The translations under genes and the position numbers were made by a program. This document shows, in pieces, positions 13,634-21,178 of a stretch of DNA of 22,737 bases (position 1 is its first letter; each line of letters opens with the position of its first letter). Source of the DNA: Phascolarctobacterium sp. (GTDB lineage: Bacteria; Bacillota; Negativicutes; Acidaminococcales; Acidaminococcaceae); contig DXVZ01000118.1 in the NCBI GenBank assembly GCA_019417125.1, forward strand, positions 1-22,737, read 5' to 3'. The notes under the pieces were generated by a model. It was not told the origin of the DNA and ran no database searches. It saw nothing but the letters and a program-made list of their open reading frames with translations.

Positions 13634-14260
13634 ATGTTTGTTTTAACTTTACCTGTATTAAGAAAAATGCTGCATGCCGCAGCGGTTGATTTAAAAGAAA
13701 ACGTAAAATATTTGTGCGAATTGGACAGCGTTGCCGGTGATGGCGACCACGGTATTGCCGTTTGGCATATGGCGGATATTTTAAAAAGCCACAGCGAGGA
13801 CAGCACCATCGCTACGATGAACCTGATGCTTGAAGGTATCGGCGATGCGTTTATGGCTGTTAACGCAGGCAGCAGCGGCCCGCTTTGGGGCACTATTTTC
13901 GCCGGTATGGCAGATGGCATTGACGACCAGCAGGAGCTGACTGAAATTGAGTTTAAGCGTATGTTTGCGCAGGCAAAAGAAGACTTTATGGACATCAGCA
14001 AGGCTAAACCCGGCGATAAAACGCTGGTAGACGCTTTTTACCCGGCTGTAAGCGCCATTGCCGAAACGGAAGGCAGCATTGAAGAAATGATGGCGGCAGC
14101 CGCTAAAGCAGCGCGCGAGGGCGCGGACGCTACGGCGCAGATGGTTGCCAAATTCGGGCGCGCCAAAAATGTAGGCGAGCGCAGCCTTGGGCACAAAGAC
14201 CCGGGTGCGGAATCTATGGCGATTTTGTTTGCCGGTATGTGCAAAGGTTTAACCGAATAG
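13634..14260 (+). CDS. dhaL: Dihydroxyacetone kinase ADP-binding subunit DhaL (DAK2 domain)
   Basis: A 208-residue protein of the DAK2/DhaL family. The nucleotide-metal motif is intact: D31, D36 and D38 in LDSVAGDGDHG. NAGSSGPLWGTIFAGMADG and GDKTLVDAFYPAV, and the C-terminal VGERSLGHKDPGAESMAILFAGM, are also typical. In the PTS-linked system DhaL holds a fixed ADP that is rephosphorylated by DhaM; in ATP-dependent enzymes the same domain uses free ATP. No dhaM is present in this window, so the phosphate source is open. GAGGTG (13623-13628) lies 5 bases before the ATG. First gene of the operon, with dhaK 55 bases downstream. The true substrate may not be dihydroxyacetone, given the aldolase gene that follows. 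Confidence 0.93.
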   Translation: MFVLTLPVLRKMLHAAAVDLKENVKYLCELDSVAGDGDHGIAVWHMADILKSHSEDSTIATMNLMLEGIGDAFMAVNAGSSGPLWGTIFAGMADGIDDQQELTEIEFKRMFAQAKEDFMDISKAKPGDKTLVDAFYPAVSAIAETEGSIEEMMAAAAKAAREGADATAQMVAKFGRAKNVGERSLGHKDPGAESMAILFAGMCKGLTE

Positions 14261-14315
14261 TATTTTAGGGGCAGTGCCTTTAAAAATAAATTTTACCATC
14301 CGGAGGTTGAATGCA

Positions 14316-15308
14316 ATGAAAAAATTTATCAACGACCCTGAAAACCTTACTTCTGAACTGTTAGAGGGCCTTGTGCTGAGCAATGCCGACACCGTTTCCT
14401 TAGTAGACGGCAACCTCGTTGTCAACAATAAATTGAAAGACGCCGACCGCGTTACCATCGTTACCCTGGGCGGCACCGGCCACGAACCTGCCATCAGTGG
14501 GTTTGTAGGCGAAGGCATGATTGATATTTCCGTAGCAGGCAACATTTTTGCGGCACCCGGCCCGCAGTCATGCGTTGAAGCTATAAAAATGGCAGATAAA
14601 GGCCACGGCGTGCTGTTTGTTGTATTAAACCATGCCGGCGATATGCTGACTGGCAACCTGACGATGAAACAGGTAAAAAAACTGGGTATTAAAGTTGCCA
14701 AAGTTGTTACGCAGGAAGACGTTGCCAACGCACCGCGTTCCAACGCTGATGACCGCCGCGGCTTGGTAGGCTGCATTCCTCTGTACAAAATTGCCGGCGC
14801 CGCTGCGGCACAGGGCAAATCTTTGGAAGAAGTTGCCGCTATTGCCCAGCGCTTTGCCGATAACATGGCAACCATCGCCGTTGCGGCAGTTGGCGCAACC
14901 CACCCGGCAACCGGCATGGAAATTGCCCACATTGAAGACGGCATGATGGAAGTTGGCATGGGCCAGCACGGCGAAGGCGGCGGCGGCAGCATGCCGATGA
15001 AATCCGCGGATGAAACCGCCGTTATTATGATGGACGCGCTGTTAAAAGACCTTGAAGTTAAGAGCGGAGAAAAACTGATGGTTATTATTAACGGCAGCGG
15101 TTCTACCACGCTGATGGAACAGCTGATTGTGTTCCGCAAATGCTATAAATACCTTGCCGAAAAAGGTATTGAAGTTGTAGCAAGCCACGTTGGCGAGCTG
15201 TTGACCGTACAGGAAACCGCTGGCTTTCAGATGTTTATCGCCCGTATGGACGATGAGCTTACAGCGCTGTGGAACGCTCCGTGCCGCACTCCGTATTACA
15301 GAAACTAA
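14316..15308 (+). CDS. dhaK: Dihydroxyacetone kinase substrate-binding subunit DhaK
   Basis: A 330-residue DAK1-domain protein. Residues that bind substrate in Escherichia coli DhaK are at identical numbers: H56 in LGGTGHEP, D109 in LNHAGDM and H218 in GMGQHGEGG, the histidine that forms a covalent hemiaminal with the ketone. The family's GGGSGHEP is shortened to GGTGHEP, and GIHGEPG reads GQHGEGG. The ATG at 14316 has CGGAGGTTGA shortly upstream; a start at 14274 would add residues with no ribosome site. It is the second gene, 11 bases before the LsrF-like gene. It phosphorylates a small keto compound together with DhaL; the substrate is not fixed by the sequence. Confidence 0.93.
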   Translation: MKKFINDPENLTSELLEGLVLSNADTVSLVDGNLVVNNKLKDADRVTIVTLGGTGHEPAISGFVGEGMIDISVAGNIFAAPGPQSCVEAIKMADKGHGVLFVVLNHAGDMLTGNLTMKQVKKLGIKVAKVVTQEDVANAPRSNADDRRGLVGCIPLYKIAGAAAAQGKSLEEVAAIAQRFADNMATIAVAAVGATHPATGMEIAHIEDGMMEVGMGQHGEGGGGSMPMKSADETAVIMMDALLKDLEVKSGEKLMVIINGSGSTTLMEQLIVFRKCYKYLAEKGIEVVASHVGELLTVQETAGFQMFIARMDDELTALWNAPCRTPYYRN

Positions 15309-15319
15309 GGTGAACTATT

Positions 15320-16195
15320 ATGGCAGATAAAGAAGGAAACATCCTTGCAAAAGATTACGGCATCGGCATTAAGCCGCCTACGCAGACTTTTCACGTTAAA
15401 GGGCTGGGCCACGCCGAATGGGGCATGAAAACAAGGCTGTCACAGATTTTTGCCGCTGACGGCCGCACCATTATGCTGGCTTTTGACCACGGCTACATTA
15501 TGGGCAGCACCGCTGGTTTAGAAAGGCTGGATTTGGTTATCCCGCCGCTGGCGGAATACGCCGACTGCTTGATGGCGACGCGCGGCGCACTGCGTGCCTG
15601 CATTCCGCCTGATTGCCGCAAGGCGATTGCCCTGCGCTGCACGGCGGATACCTCCGTGCTGAAAGATGATATGAGCCACGGCGTTATCGGCGTTGGCATT
15701 GAAGACGCTATCCGCATGAACGCAAGCTGTATGGCTGTGCAGTGCTTTGTGGGCGCGGACGGCGAACTTGGCTCGCTGGAAAATTTAGTGCGCACCGTCG
15801 ACGCCGGCGAGCGTTACGGCATCCCCGTACTGGGCGTTGTCGCCGTCGGCAAAGAAATGGAACGCACCACGCGCTACTTTGCGCTGGCAACGCGCCTTTT
15901 GGCGGAACTTGGCGCGCACATGATTAAAACTTATTACTGTGAAAACTTTGAGCAGATTACCGCTGCCTGCCCCGTGCCGATCGTAATTGCTGGCGGCAAA
16001 AAAATACCGGAAGCCGACGCGCTGCAAATGGCGTACCGTGCCATCAGCGAGGGTGCAGCCGGTGTTGATATGGGGCGCAACGTACTGCAGGCAGAAAGCC
16101 CTGCCGCTATGCTCCGCGCAATCCGCATGGTTATCCACGAAGGCGCAAAACCGGAAGAAGCCTATAAAGCTTACCAGCTGATGAAGGAGGAATAA
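15320..16195 (+). CDS. LsrF-like class I aldolase/thiolase (DeoC/FbaB family)
   Basis: A 291-residue TIM-barrel protein very like LsrF (3-hydroxy-5-phosphonooxypentane-2,4-dione thiolase): FHVKGLGHAEWGMKTRLSQI, MLAFDHGYIMGSTAGLERLD, MATRGALRACIPP, IKTYYCENFEQI, CPVPIVIAGGKKIPE and GVDMGRNVLQ. The Schiff-base lysine is K203, the same number as in LsrF. LsrF moves an acetyl group from a phosphorylated AI-2 derivative to CoA, giving acetyl-CoA and dihydroxyacetone phosphate; related enzymes split ketose phosphates. No lsrK, lsrG or lsr transporter is seen, so the substrate may differ. In this operon DhaKL could make the phosphorylated substrate. The family is clear, the reaction is not. Confidence 0.88.
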   Translation: MADKEGNILAKDYGIGIKPPTQTFHVKGLGHAEWGMKTRLSQIFAADGRTIMLAFDHGYIMGSTAGLERLDLVIPPLAEYADCLMATRGALRACIPPDCRKAIALRCTADTSVLKDDMSHGVIGVGIEDAIRMNASCMAVQCFVGADGELGSLENLVRTVDAGERYGIPVLGVVAVGKEMERTTRYFALATRLLAELGAHMIKTYYCENFEQITAACPVPIVIAGGKKIPEADALQMAYRAISEGAAGVDMGRNVLQAESPAAMLRAIRMVIHEGAKPEEAYKAYQLMKEE

Positions 16196-16198
16196 CCG

Positions 16199-16513
16199 AT
16201 GAAAAAATTTATGCACGTTGGCGTGCCGACCGATAAAGTAATGGAGGGCAGCGTTTACGCCGAAGGCATTAAAACGCATATTGTGCCGCCCGAAACCAAC
16301 GAGTTTGGCATTGAATACCTGCGTTTTGAAAAAGATACCCCGCTGCCCGAAGAACTGCAAACGCTGGTGCATGTTGCTTACCAGGTAGACGACATGGACG
16401 AGCAGCTGAAAGCCAACCGCGTGGTTGTAGAACCGTGGATGGCAGATGAAAATACCCGCATCGCCTTTATTATGAAGGACGGCATTTTGATGGAACTGAT
16501 GGAAGTAAAATAA
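16199..16513 (+). CDS. Small VOC (glyoxalase)-like protein
   Basis: A 104-residue protein. The pattern MKKFMHVGVPTDK, LVHVAYQVDDMDEQL and a final GILMELMEV is typical of a single vicinal-oxygen-chelate half-domain, with possible metal ligands H6, H58 and E99. VOC proteins include isomerases, epimerases, lyases and dioxygenases that act on compounds with neighbouring oxygens. AAGGAGG lies 8 bases before the ATG, within the end of the LsrF-like gene. Its tight place between that enzyme and the regulator suggests a pathway isomerase or epimerase, a role that LsrG fills in the lsr system with a different fold. The exact function is unknown. Confidence 0.72.
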   Translation: MKKFMHVGVPTDKVMEGSVYAEGIKTHIVPPETNEFGIEYLRFEKDTPLPEELQTLVHVAYQVDDMDEQLKANRVVVEPWMADENTRIAFIMKDGILMELMEVK

Positions 16514-17434
16514 TTGCTTACCGATAAAGAGCTTGCCGGACTGGTACAGGCAGCGCGCCTTTATTACGAAGACGGGCTGACGCAGGCACAGGTTGCCGCT
16601 AAAATCGGCGTGTCGCGCCCGCAGGTCAGCAAAATGCTGGCGCACGCGCGTGAGGCAGGCATAGTACACATCGAAATACGTCCACCAGTTGCAGGCGATG
16701 CAGAACTTTTAAAACTTTTACAGAAGCGTTTTGGCCTAAAAGGCGGCATTGTGCTGCCAGCTGCCCCGCGTGATGCGCTTTTGCGCGAAGCGGCGGAATA
16801 CCTGGCAGGCGAGCTGCGCTACGATAAAAACATCGGCTTGGGCTGGGGTTATACGCTGGGTGAGATTGCCGTAAAAATGGCAGCCGGCAGCGGGCTGAAA
16901 GGCACGGGCAAAGTTTACCCGCTGATTGGAAAAACTGCGATACCCAACCGCGGTTACCGCGTTAACGAGCTGGCGCACTTTTTGGCAGGCGGCGGCAGGG
17001 ATACTTTTTGGCTGGAGGCGGAAGCCTTTCCTGAAAGCCGCGAGGCGCGTGACGCTATGGAAGCCGCGCCTAATTACCGTGAGGCGCTGGCTCTGTGGCA
17101 TCAGACGGATGCGGCGCTTGCTGAAATACGCGCTTACCCCGGCGTGCCGGACGAAGCGACGGCGCTGCGCTTTGAGGATGCGCTGGAACGCCAGCAGGCG
17201 GTCGGCAGTTTGCTGTCGTACTATTTTAATGTGCGCGGCGAATTTATCAGCGGCGCAGGCGACTTTGCTGTGCGCATACCGCTGAAGCTTTTACGCCAGC
17301 TGCCAAAGGTTATCGCTATCGGGCTTACGGCAGGCGAAAAAGCCGTGCTGGGCGCTTTGCGCAGCGGGCTTGTTACGCACCTTGTTGTTACCAAAGACAT
17401 AGCGCGTAAAATATTGCACGAATTTTTTGATTGA
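16514..17434 (+). CDS. SorC/LsrR-family transcriptional regulator
   Basis: A 306-residue protein with an N-terminal helix-turn-helix (LYYEDGLTQAQVAAKIGVSRPQVSKMLAHAREAGIVHIEI, in the region 16-55; this opening is characteristic of SorC, DeoR-like and LsrR regulators) and a C-terminal sugar-binding domain (about 60-306; NIGLGWGYTLGEIA, VIAIGLTAGEKAVLGALRSGLVTHLVV). Such proteins bind a sugar phosphate that releases the operator. The start is TTG at 16514, directly after the previous stop; the next in-frame ATG would remove the DNA-binding helix, so TTG is preferred. It ends the operon and probably controls the promoter at 13577-13605 in response to a pathway phosphate. Confidence 0.88.
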   Translation: MLTDKELAGLVQAARLYYEDGLTQAQVAAKIGVSRPQVSKMLAHAREAGIVHIEIRPPVAGDAELLKLLQKRFGLKGGIVLPAAPRDALLREAAEYLAGELRYDKNIGLGWGYTLGEIAVKMAAGSGLKGTGKVYPLIGKTAIPNRGYRVNELAHFLAGGGRDTFWLEAEAFPESREARDAMEAAPNYREALALWHQTDAALAEIRAYPGVPDEATALRFEDALERQQAVGSLLSYYFNVRGEFISGAGDFAVRIPLKLLRQLPKVIAIGLTAGEKAVLGALRSGLVTHLVVTKDIARKILHEFFD

Positions 17435-17503
17435 CGGCTTCTGCGTGTTTTTTTATGTACCGCTGTAGCCGGATGAAAATTAAATACGCTGTTAAAATAA
17501 TAT

Positions 17504-17539
17504 AACCGGCAGTAAGGCTTATGCTTTACTGCCGGTTTT
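17504..17539 (+). terminator. Terminator of the dhaL operon
   Basis: AACCGGCAGTAAGGC (17504-17518) pairs with GCTTTACTGCCGGTT (17523-17537) over 15 bp with one G-T pair and a TTAT loop, then TTTT. It is about 70 bases after the regulator stop. Confidence 0.9.
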
Positions 17540-17577
17540 GTGCGTTGTAAATTTGCTTGAAAAATTTTGTTTTACAG

Positions 17578-17634
17578 TTACCGGCAAAATTAATAAAATT
17601 TACGCAGATATTTTTGTAAGGTTTTTGCCGGTAA
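17578..17634. repeat. Spaced 12-bp perfect inverted repeat upstream of the Fic gene
   Basis: TTACCGGCAAAA (17578-17589) and TTTTGCCGGTAA (17623-17634) are exact complements 33 bases apart. The right arm ends 5 bases before a possible extended -10 (TGG-TAAAAT, 17637-17645). The layout suits a looped operator. Confidence 0.55.
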
Positions 17635-17686
17635 TGTGGTAAAATAATTACAGAAGATTTTATTATGCACTGGCGGGGGTGAAAAA

Positions 17687-18577
17687 ATGGAGTATCTATC
17701 CGTAAGCCAAATGGCAAAAAAATGGCAGGTTTCGGAGCGCAGCGTGCGCAATTATTGTGCAGCCGGGCGTGTGCAGGGAGCTTTTTTAACCGGCAAAACG
17801 TGGAAGATACCGGCAGATGCTGCTAAACCGCAGCGCAGCAACGTAAAAATGGCAAAGCCCAACACCTTGCTGGATATTTTGCAGTACGAAAAGGCTGCTA
17901 AATACAGTGGCGGCATTTACCATAAAACGCAGATAGAACTGACGTATAATTCCAACCACATTGAAGGCAGCCGTCTGACGCACGACCAGACGCGCTATAT
18001 TTTTGAAACCAACACTATCGGCATAACGGGCGAAGCGGTTAACGTGGACGACGTTATCGAAACTACTAACCATTTCCGCTGTATTGATTTAGTTATTGAT
18101 AAAGCCAAAGCTGTATTATCGGAAAAGTTAATTAAAGAATTGCATTCAATTTTAAAAACAGGCACCAGTGATGCGCGCCAGGATTGGTTTGCCGTCGGCG
18201 AATACAAAAAAATCCCTAATGAGGTGGGCGGTATGGCGACAACGCTGCCGGAAGAAGTTTCCGCACAAATGCAGGCGCTGCTGGCGGCGTATAACGCTAA
18301 AAAAACAAAAACGCTGGAAGATATTTTGGATTTTCATGTGCGATTTGAAAGGATACATCCGTTTCAGGACGGCAACGGGCGCGTCGGCAGGCTGATTATG
18401 TTTAAGGAATGCCTAAAATACAACATTGTGCCATTTATTATCGAGGATAATTTAAAAATGTTTTATTACCGCGGCTTAAAAGAATGGCAGCACGAAAAAG
18501 GTTATCTTACTGATATCTGCTTAGCTGCGCAGGACAGGTACAAGGCGTACCTTGATTATTTTAGGATTAAATATTGA
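17687..18577 (+). CDS. Fic family protein (class II) with N-terminal helix-turn-helix
   Basis: A 296-residue protein. Residues 1-50 look like a MerR/excisionase-type DNA-binding helix (YLSVSQMAKKWQVSERSVRNYC, then GKTWKIP). Residues 89-94, SNHIEG, match the inhibitory motif (S/T)xxxE(G/N) of class II Fic proteins, where the glutamate blocks ATP. The catalytic core is complete: HPFQDGNGRVGR at 224-235, including the catalytic histidine and the two arginines. These enzymes usually move AMP from ATP onto target proteins; the target is unknown. GGGGGTGA lies just before the ATG. The DNA-binding end may bind the inverted repeat upstream. It stands alone, with a terminator before it. Confidence 0.92.
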   Translation: MEYLSVSQMAKKWQVSERSVRNYCAAGRVQGAFLTGKTWKIPADAAKPQRSNVKMAKPNTLLDILQYEKAAKYSGGIYHKTQIELTYNSNHIEGSRLTHDQTRYIFETNTIGITGEAVNVDDVIETTNHFRCIDLVIDKAKAVLSEKLIKELHSILKTGTSDARQDWFAVGEYKKIPNEVGGMATTLPEEVSAQMQALLAAYNAKKTKTLEDILDFHVRFERIHPFQDGNGRVGRLIMFKECLKYNIVPFIIEDNLKMFYYRGLKEWQHEKGYLTDICLAAQDRYKAYLDYFRIKY

Positions 18578-18589
18578 TTTTTCACATTA

Positions 18590-18602
18590 GCATAACTTAT
18601 GC
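18590..18602. promoter_or_regulatory. Palindrome GCATAAnTTATGC upstream of the SDR gene
   Basis: A perfect 6-1-6 palindrome, 21 bases before the -35 of the SDR promoter. It may be an operator or, less likely, a weak end-of-Fic signal. No regulator gene lies beside it. Confidence 0.3.
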
Positions 18603-18622
18603 AAAATACCTAAAAATCCAAA

Positions 18623-18651
18623 TTGATTTATTTAGAGCGCACTCCTATAAT
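18623..18651 (+). promoter_or_regulatory. Promoter of the SDR gene
   Basis: -35 TTGATT (4 of 6) at 18623-18628, a 17-base spacer, and a perfect -10 TATAAT at 18646-18651, about 60 bases before the ATG. Confidence 0.7.
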
Positions 18652-18712
18652 AAAGCTGTAAATGATAGCAGCGCTTCATTGATAGATGAAGATTTATAAG
18701 GAGGGCTAATAA

Positions 18713-19549
18713 ATGGATAAAGACGTTATGCTGTTAGTCGGCGCGGGGCAGATTGGCATGGCGATTGCGCGCCGTATGGGTTACGGCAAAAAAATTATCG
18801 TCGGCGATAAAAAGCCGGAAAACGCGCAGGCGATTGCCAGAATTATGAACGAGGCAGGTTTTGACGCTGTGCCTATGGAGATGGACTTATCTTCGCGCGG
18901 GAGCATTAAAAACATGATAGCTGAAGGGCAAAAGTACGGCGCAATTAAAATGATGGTCAACGCGGCGGGCGTTTCGCCGAGCCAAGCGCCGGTAGAGGCA
19001 ATTTTAAAAGTTGATTTGTATGGCACGGCGGTGCTGCTGGAAGAAGTTGGTAGGGTTATCGCGCCGTGCGGCGTGGGCATAACTATCAGCAGCCAGTCGG
19101 GGCACCGTATGCCGCAGCTTACGCCGCAGGAGGACCGTGCGCTTGCAACTACGCCGGCGGAAGAACTGCTGAGCCTGCCGCTTTTGCAGCCTGCAAACAT
19201 CCGCGACACTCTGCACGCCTACCAGCTTGCTAAGCGCTGCAACGAAAAGCGCGTGATGTATGAAGCGGTTAAATGGGGCGCAAGGGGTGCGCGCGTAAAT
19301 TCTATCTCGCCCGGCATTATTGTTACGCCGCTGGCGATTGACGAGTTTAACGGTTCGCGCGGAGATTTTTACAAGAATATGTTTGCCAAATGCCCGGCAG
19401 GGCGTCCCGGCACGGCGGATGAGGTTGCCAACGTGGCTGAATTGCTGATGAGCGATAAGGGCGCGTTTATTACTGGCGCAGACTTTTTAATTGACGGTGG
19501 TGCGACGGCTTCGTATTTTTACGGGCCTTTGCAGCCGGAGCGAAACTAA
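18713..19549 (+). CDS. Short-chain dehydrogenase/reductase, possibly 3-alpha-hydroxysteroid dehydrogenase-like
   Basis: A 278-residue SDR. The cofactor motif is GAGQIG (10-15) rather than the usual TGxxxGIG; NAAG is at 83-86, the active-site serine region is ISSQSG (125-130), and YxxxK is Y170/K174. The C-terminal PGIIVTPLA and FITGADFLIDGG are normal. The serine and tyrosine are about 43 residues apart instead of the usual 13 or so; a similar long insert is found in the 3-alpha-hydroxysteroid dehydrogenase/carbonyl reductase type. Substrate unknown; the steroid link is an inference from this spacing. Strong AAGGAGG before the ATG, own promoter and terminator. Confidence 0.9.
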   Translation: MDKDVMLLVGAGQIGMAIARRMGYGKKIIVGDKKPENAQAIARIMNEAGFDAVPMEMDLSSRGSIKNMIAEGQKYGAIKMMVNAAGVSPSQAPVEAILKVDLYGTAVLLEEVGRVIAPCGVGITISSQSGHRMPQLTPQEDRALATTPAEELLSLPLLQPANIRDTLHAYQLAKRCNEKRVMYEAVKWGARGARVNSISPGIIVTPLAIDEFNGSRGDFYKNMFAKCPAGRPGTADEVANVAELLMSDKGAFITGADFLIDGGATASYFYGPLQPERN

Positions 19550-19580
19550 ATGTTTTTGCCCTTAAATAGCAGATAATAAA

Positions 19581-19616
19581 AAAACGGCGGCAGGCGCTGA
19601 ACCTGCTGCCGTTTTT
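19581..19616 (+). terminator. Terminator of the SDR gene
   Basis: AAAACGGCGGCAGG (19581-19594) pairs with CCTGCTGCCGTTTT (19602-19615), 14 bp with one G-T pair, around a 7-nt loop, and ends in TTTTT. Confidence 0.9.
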
Positions 19617-19631
19617 GCATGCTTACGTTTA

Positions 19632-19801
19632 TTAAGCTGTCAGTTTTTTAAAAACGGAAACCATGTATTCTGTGATGGCGCAGTCCTCTGTTTCAGTACC
19701 GCCGCCATCACTCTTTCTGCAATTTTGCCGCTTAAAATTCTGGCAGTCAGCTCATCGTCAAGTTTTAAAACCGCCGTCACTACGTCGTGCACGCTAAAAA
19801 A
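19632..19801 (-). pseudogene. Possible frameshifted remnant of an unknown gene
   Basis: On the minus strand one frame reads VHDVVTAVLKLDDELTA then RILSGKIAERVM (to about 19706), and a second reads GGTETEDCAITEYMVSV then FKKLTA and stops at 19632. Joined by one frameshift they give a plausible protein tail, preceded by an in-frame stop. No family is recognised. It may be chance. This fills most of the gap between the SDR terminator and the peptidase gene; the rest of the gap shows nothing clear. Confidence 0.25.
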
Positions 19802-19870
19802 TCACGCGCGGCAGGATAAACGGCGGGAGCGGCGAATTTATAAGTATAGCAAATAAAAGGAGGACAGCTA

Positions 19871-21103
19871 ATGCGGAAATTTATTAAAGACTACCTGGCG
19901 AAAGAATACGATAACTATGTGAAAGATTTGGAAACGCTTACTAATATCGACAGCGGCAACGGCGATTTGGAAGGCACGGAAAGGGCGAATAAATTTGTGG
20001 CAGAAAAAATGGCTGCCCTCGGTGCGGAAACGGAGTTCCGTTATAACGACCGCGGCTGCCATCTAATTTCGCGCCTTAAGGGCAAGGGCACGCAGACTGT
20101 GCTTTTGGTGGCGCATGTTGATACCGTGTTTAAGCGCGGCGAAGCGGCAAAACGTCCCTTTACCGTTGATGAAAACGGCTTTGCCTGGGGACCGGGCGTG
20201 GGTGATGACAAGGCAACCGTAATGGAAGTTATTTACGGCCTTGCGGCGCTGAAAGAAGCAGGTTTTGACGATTACAGAGAGATTATTTATTACACCAACG
20301 CCGAAGAAGAAGGCGGCAGCCCGACGGCGGAGGGGATTGTGGCAGAACTTTCGCAGCAGGCGGACTTTGCCGTTATTATGGACGTTGCGCGGCCGAACTG
20401 GGGCATTGTAACGCAGCGCAAAGGCAATGCTAAATACAAAATTACCGTTACCGGCATCGGCGGGCACCACGGCAACGCTTCGCAGTGCTGCGCCAACGCC
20501 ATTCACCAGCTGGCGTACACCATTACTGAGCTGCACAAACTGGCAAGCCCTATGCCCGGCAAGCCGGAAGATTTTACCGCCAAAGCGCTGGAAGCGCGCG
20601 GCATTGTAGACAGCGGGCAGTTCATTCCGCCTAATACCGTTAACGTCGGCGTTATTGGCAGCACTAACGATAAAATCAGCGTTATCCCCGGCGACGCTTA
20701 CTGCGAGGTAAACGTACGCTGCTTTGAAGTGGCGGAGCAAAAGCGTTTGGACGCCGCTATTAAAGCGCTGGCAGATAAAATCGTTATCGACGGCACCAAA
20801 GTGGAAGTTACCGGCGGCATTGTAACCGGGCCGATGGAGAAAACCCCGGCCGTGCAGAAAATGATTGACGTGTACAGCAGCGTTGTTGCCGAAGAATTTG
20901 GCGGCAAAGTAAACGAATGGGTGGCAGGCGGCTTAACGGACGGCAACCGTACCGCTAAGTTTATACCGACGCTGGACGCCTTGGGCGTAGAAAACTACGA
21001 CGAGCACACCGACCACGAATCGGTAGATTTAAAAACCGCCGTGCCGCGCACCGCAGCCTTTGCCATTACCCTGGCGGAGCTGTTAAAAACCGGCGTAAAA
21101 TAA
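19871..21103 (+). CDS. M20 family metallopeptidase (glutamate carboxypeptidase-like)
   Basis: A 410-residue dizinc peptidase. The metal and catalytic residues of the M20 family can be seen: H82 in LLVAHVDTV, the bridging D112 in GVGDDKA, E145/E146 in NAEEEGG, D171 in IMDVARP and H379 in YDEHTDHES. The dimerisation insert between begins GIGGHHGNASQCCANAIHQ, with NTVNVGVIGSTNDKISVIPG and AYCEVNVRCFE. Members of this group remove C-terminal residues from peptides or N-acyl amino acids, usually in the cytoplasm. The substrate is open. AGGAGGA stands before the ATG. It is a single gene, with a terminator shared with the opposing DUF3842 gene. Confidence 0.93.
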   Translation: MRKFIKDYLAKEYDNYVKDLETLTNIDSGNGDLEGTERANKFVAEKMAALGAETEFRYNDRGCHLISRLKGKGTQTVLLVAHVDTVFKRGEAAKRPFTVDENGFAWGPGVGDDKATVMEVIYGLAALKEAGFDDYREIIYYTNAEEEGGSPTAEGIVAELSQQADFAVIMDVARPNWGIVTQRKGNAKYKITVTGIGGHHGNASQCCANAIHQLAYTITELHKLASPMPGKPEDFTAKALEARGIVDSGQFIPPNTVNVGVIGSTNDKISVIPGDAYCEVNVRCFEVAEQKRLDAAIKALADKIVIDGTKVEVTGGIVTGPMEKTPAVQKMIDVYSSVVAEEFGGKVNEWVAGGLTDGNRTAKFIPTLDALGVENYDEHTDHESVDLKTAVPRTAAFAITLAELLKTGVK

Positions 21104-21129
21104 ACGCTTATAATTAAAAACGGCAATAA

Positions 21130-21165
21130 AAAACGGGGTTAGGCTTTTAAGCTTAACCTCGTTTT
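21130..21165. terminator. Bidirectional terminator between M20 and DUF3842 genes
   Basis: AAAACGGGGTTAGGC (21130-21144) pairs with GCTTAACCTCGTTTT (21151-21165), 15 bp with two G-T pairs and a TTTTAA loop. A-run before and T-run after let it work on both strands. Confidence 0.85.
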
Positions 21166-21178
21166 AGCTTTTGCGCAG

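Noticed and set aside
14274..14315. Longer start for dhaK at 14274
   Set aside because: There is no ribosome site before it, and the ATG at 14316 follows CGGAGG and puts H56, D109 and H218 at the family's numbers.
14249..15139. 296-codon minus-strand ORF over dhaK
   Set aside because: It lies opposite dhaK, which has all catalytic residues. The translation is Ser/Thr/Pro-rich shadow sequence.
15785..16669. 294-codon minus-strand ORF across the LsrF-like, VOC and regulator genes
   Set aside because: It spans three well-supported genes in the other direction and its His/Phe/Arg-rich translation matches no family; it is an effect of GC-rich codon use.
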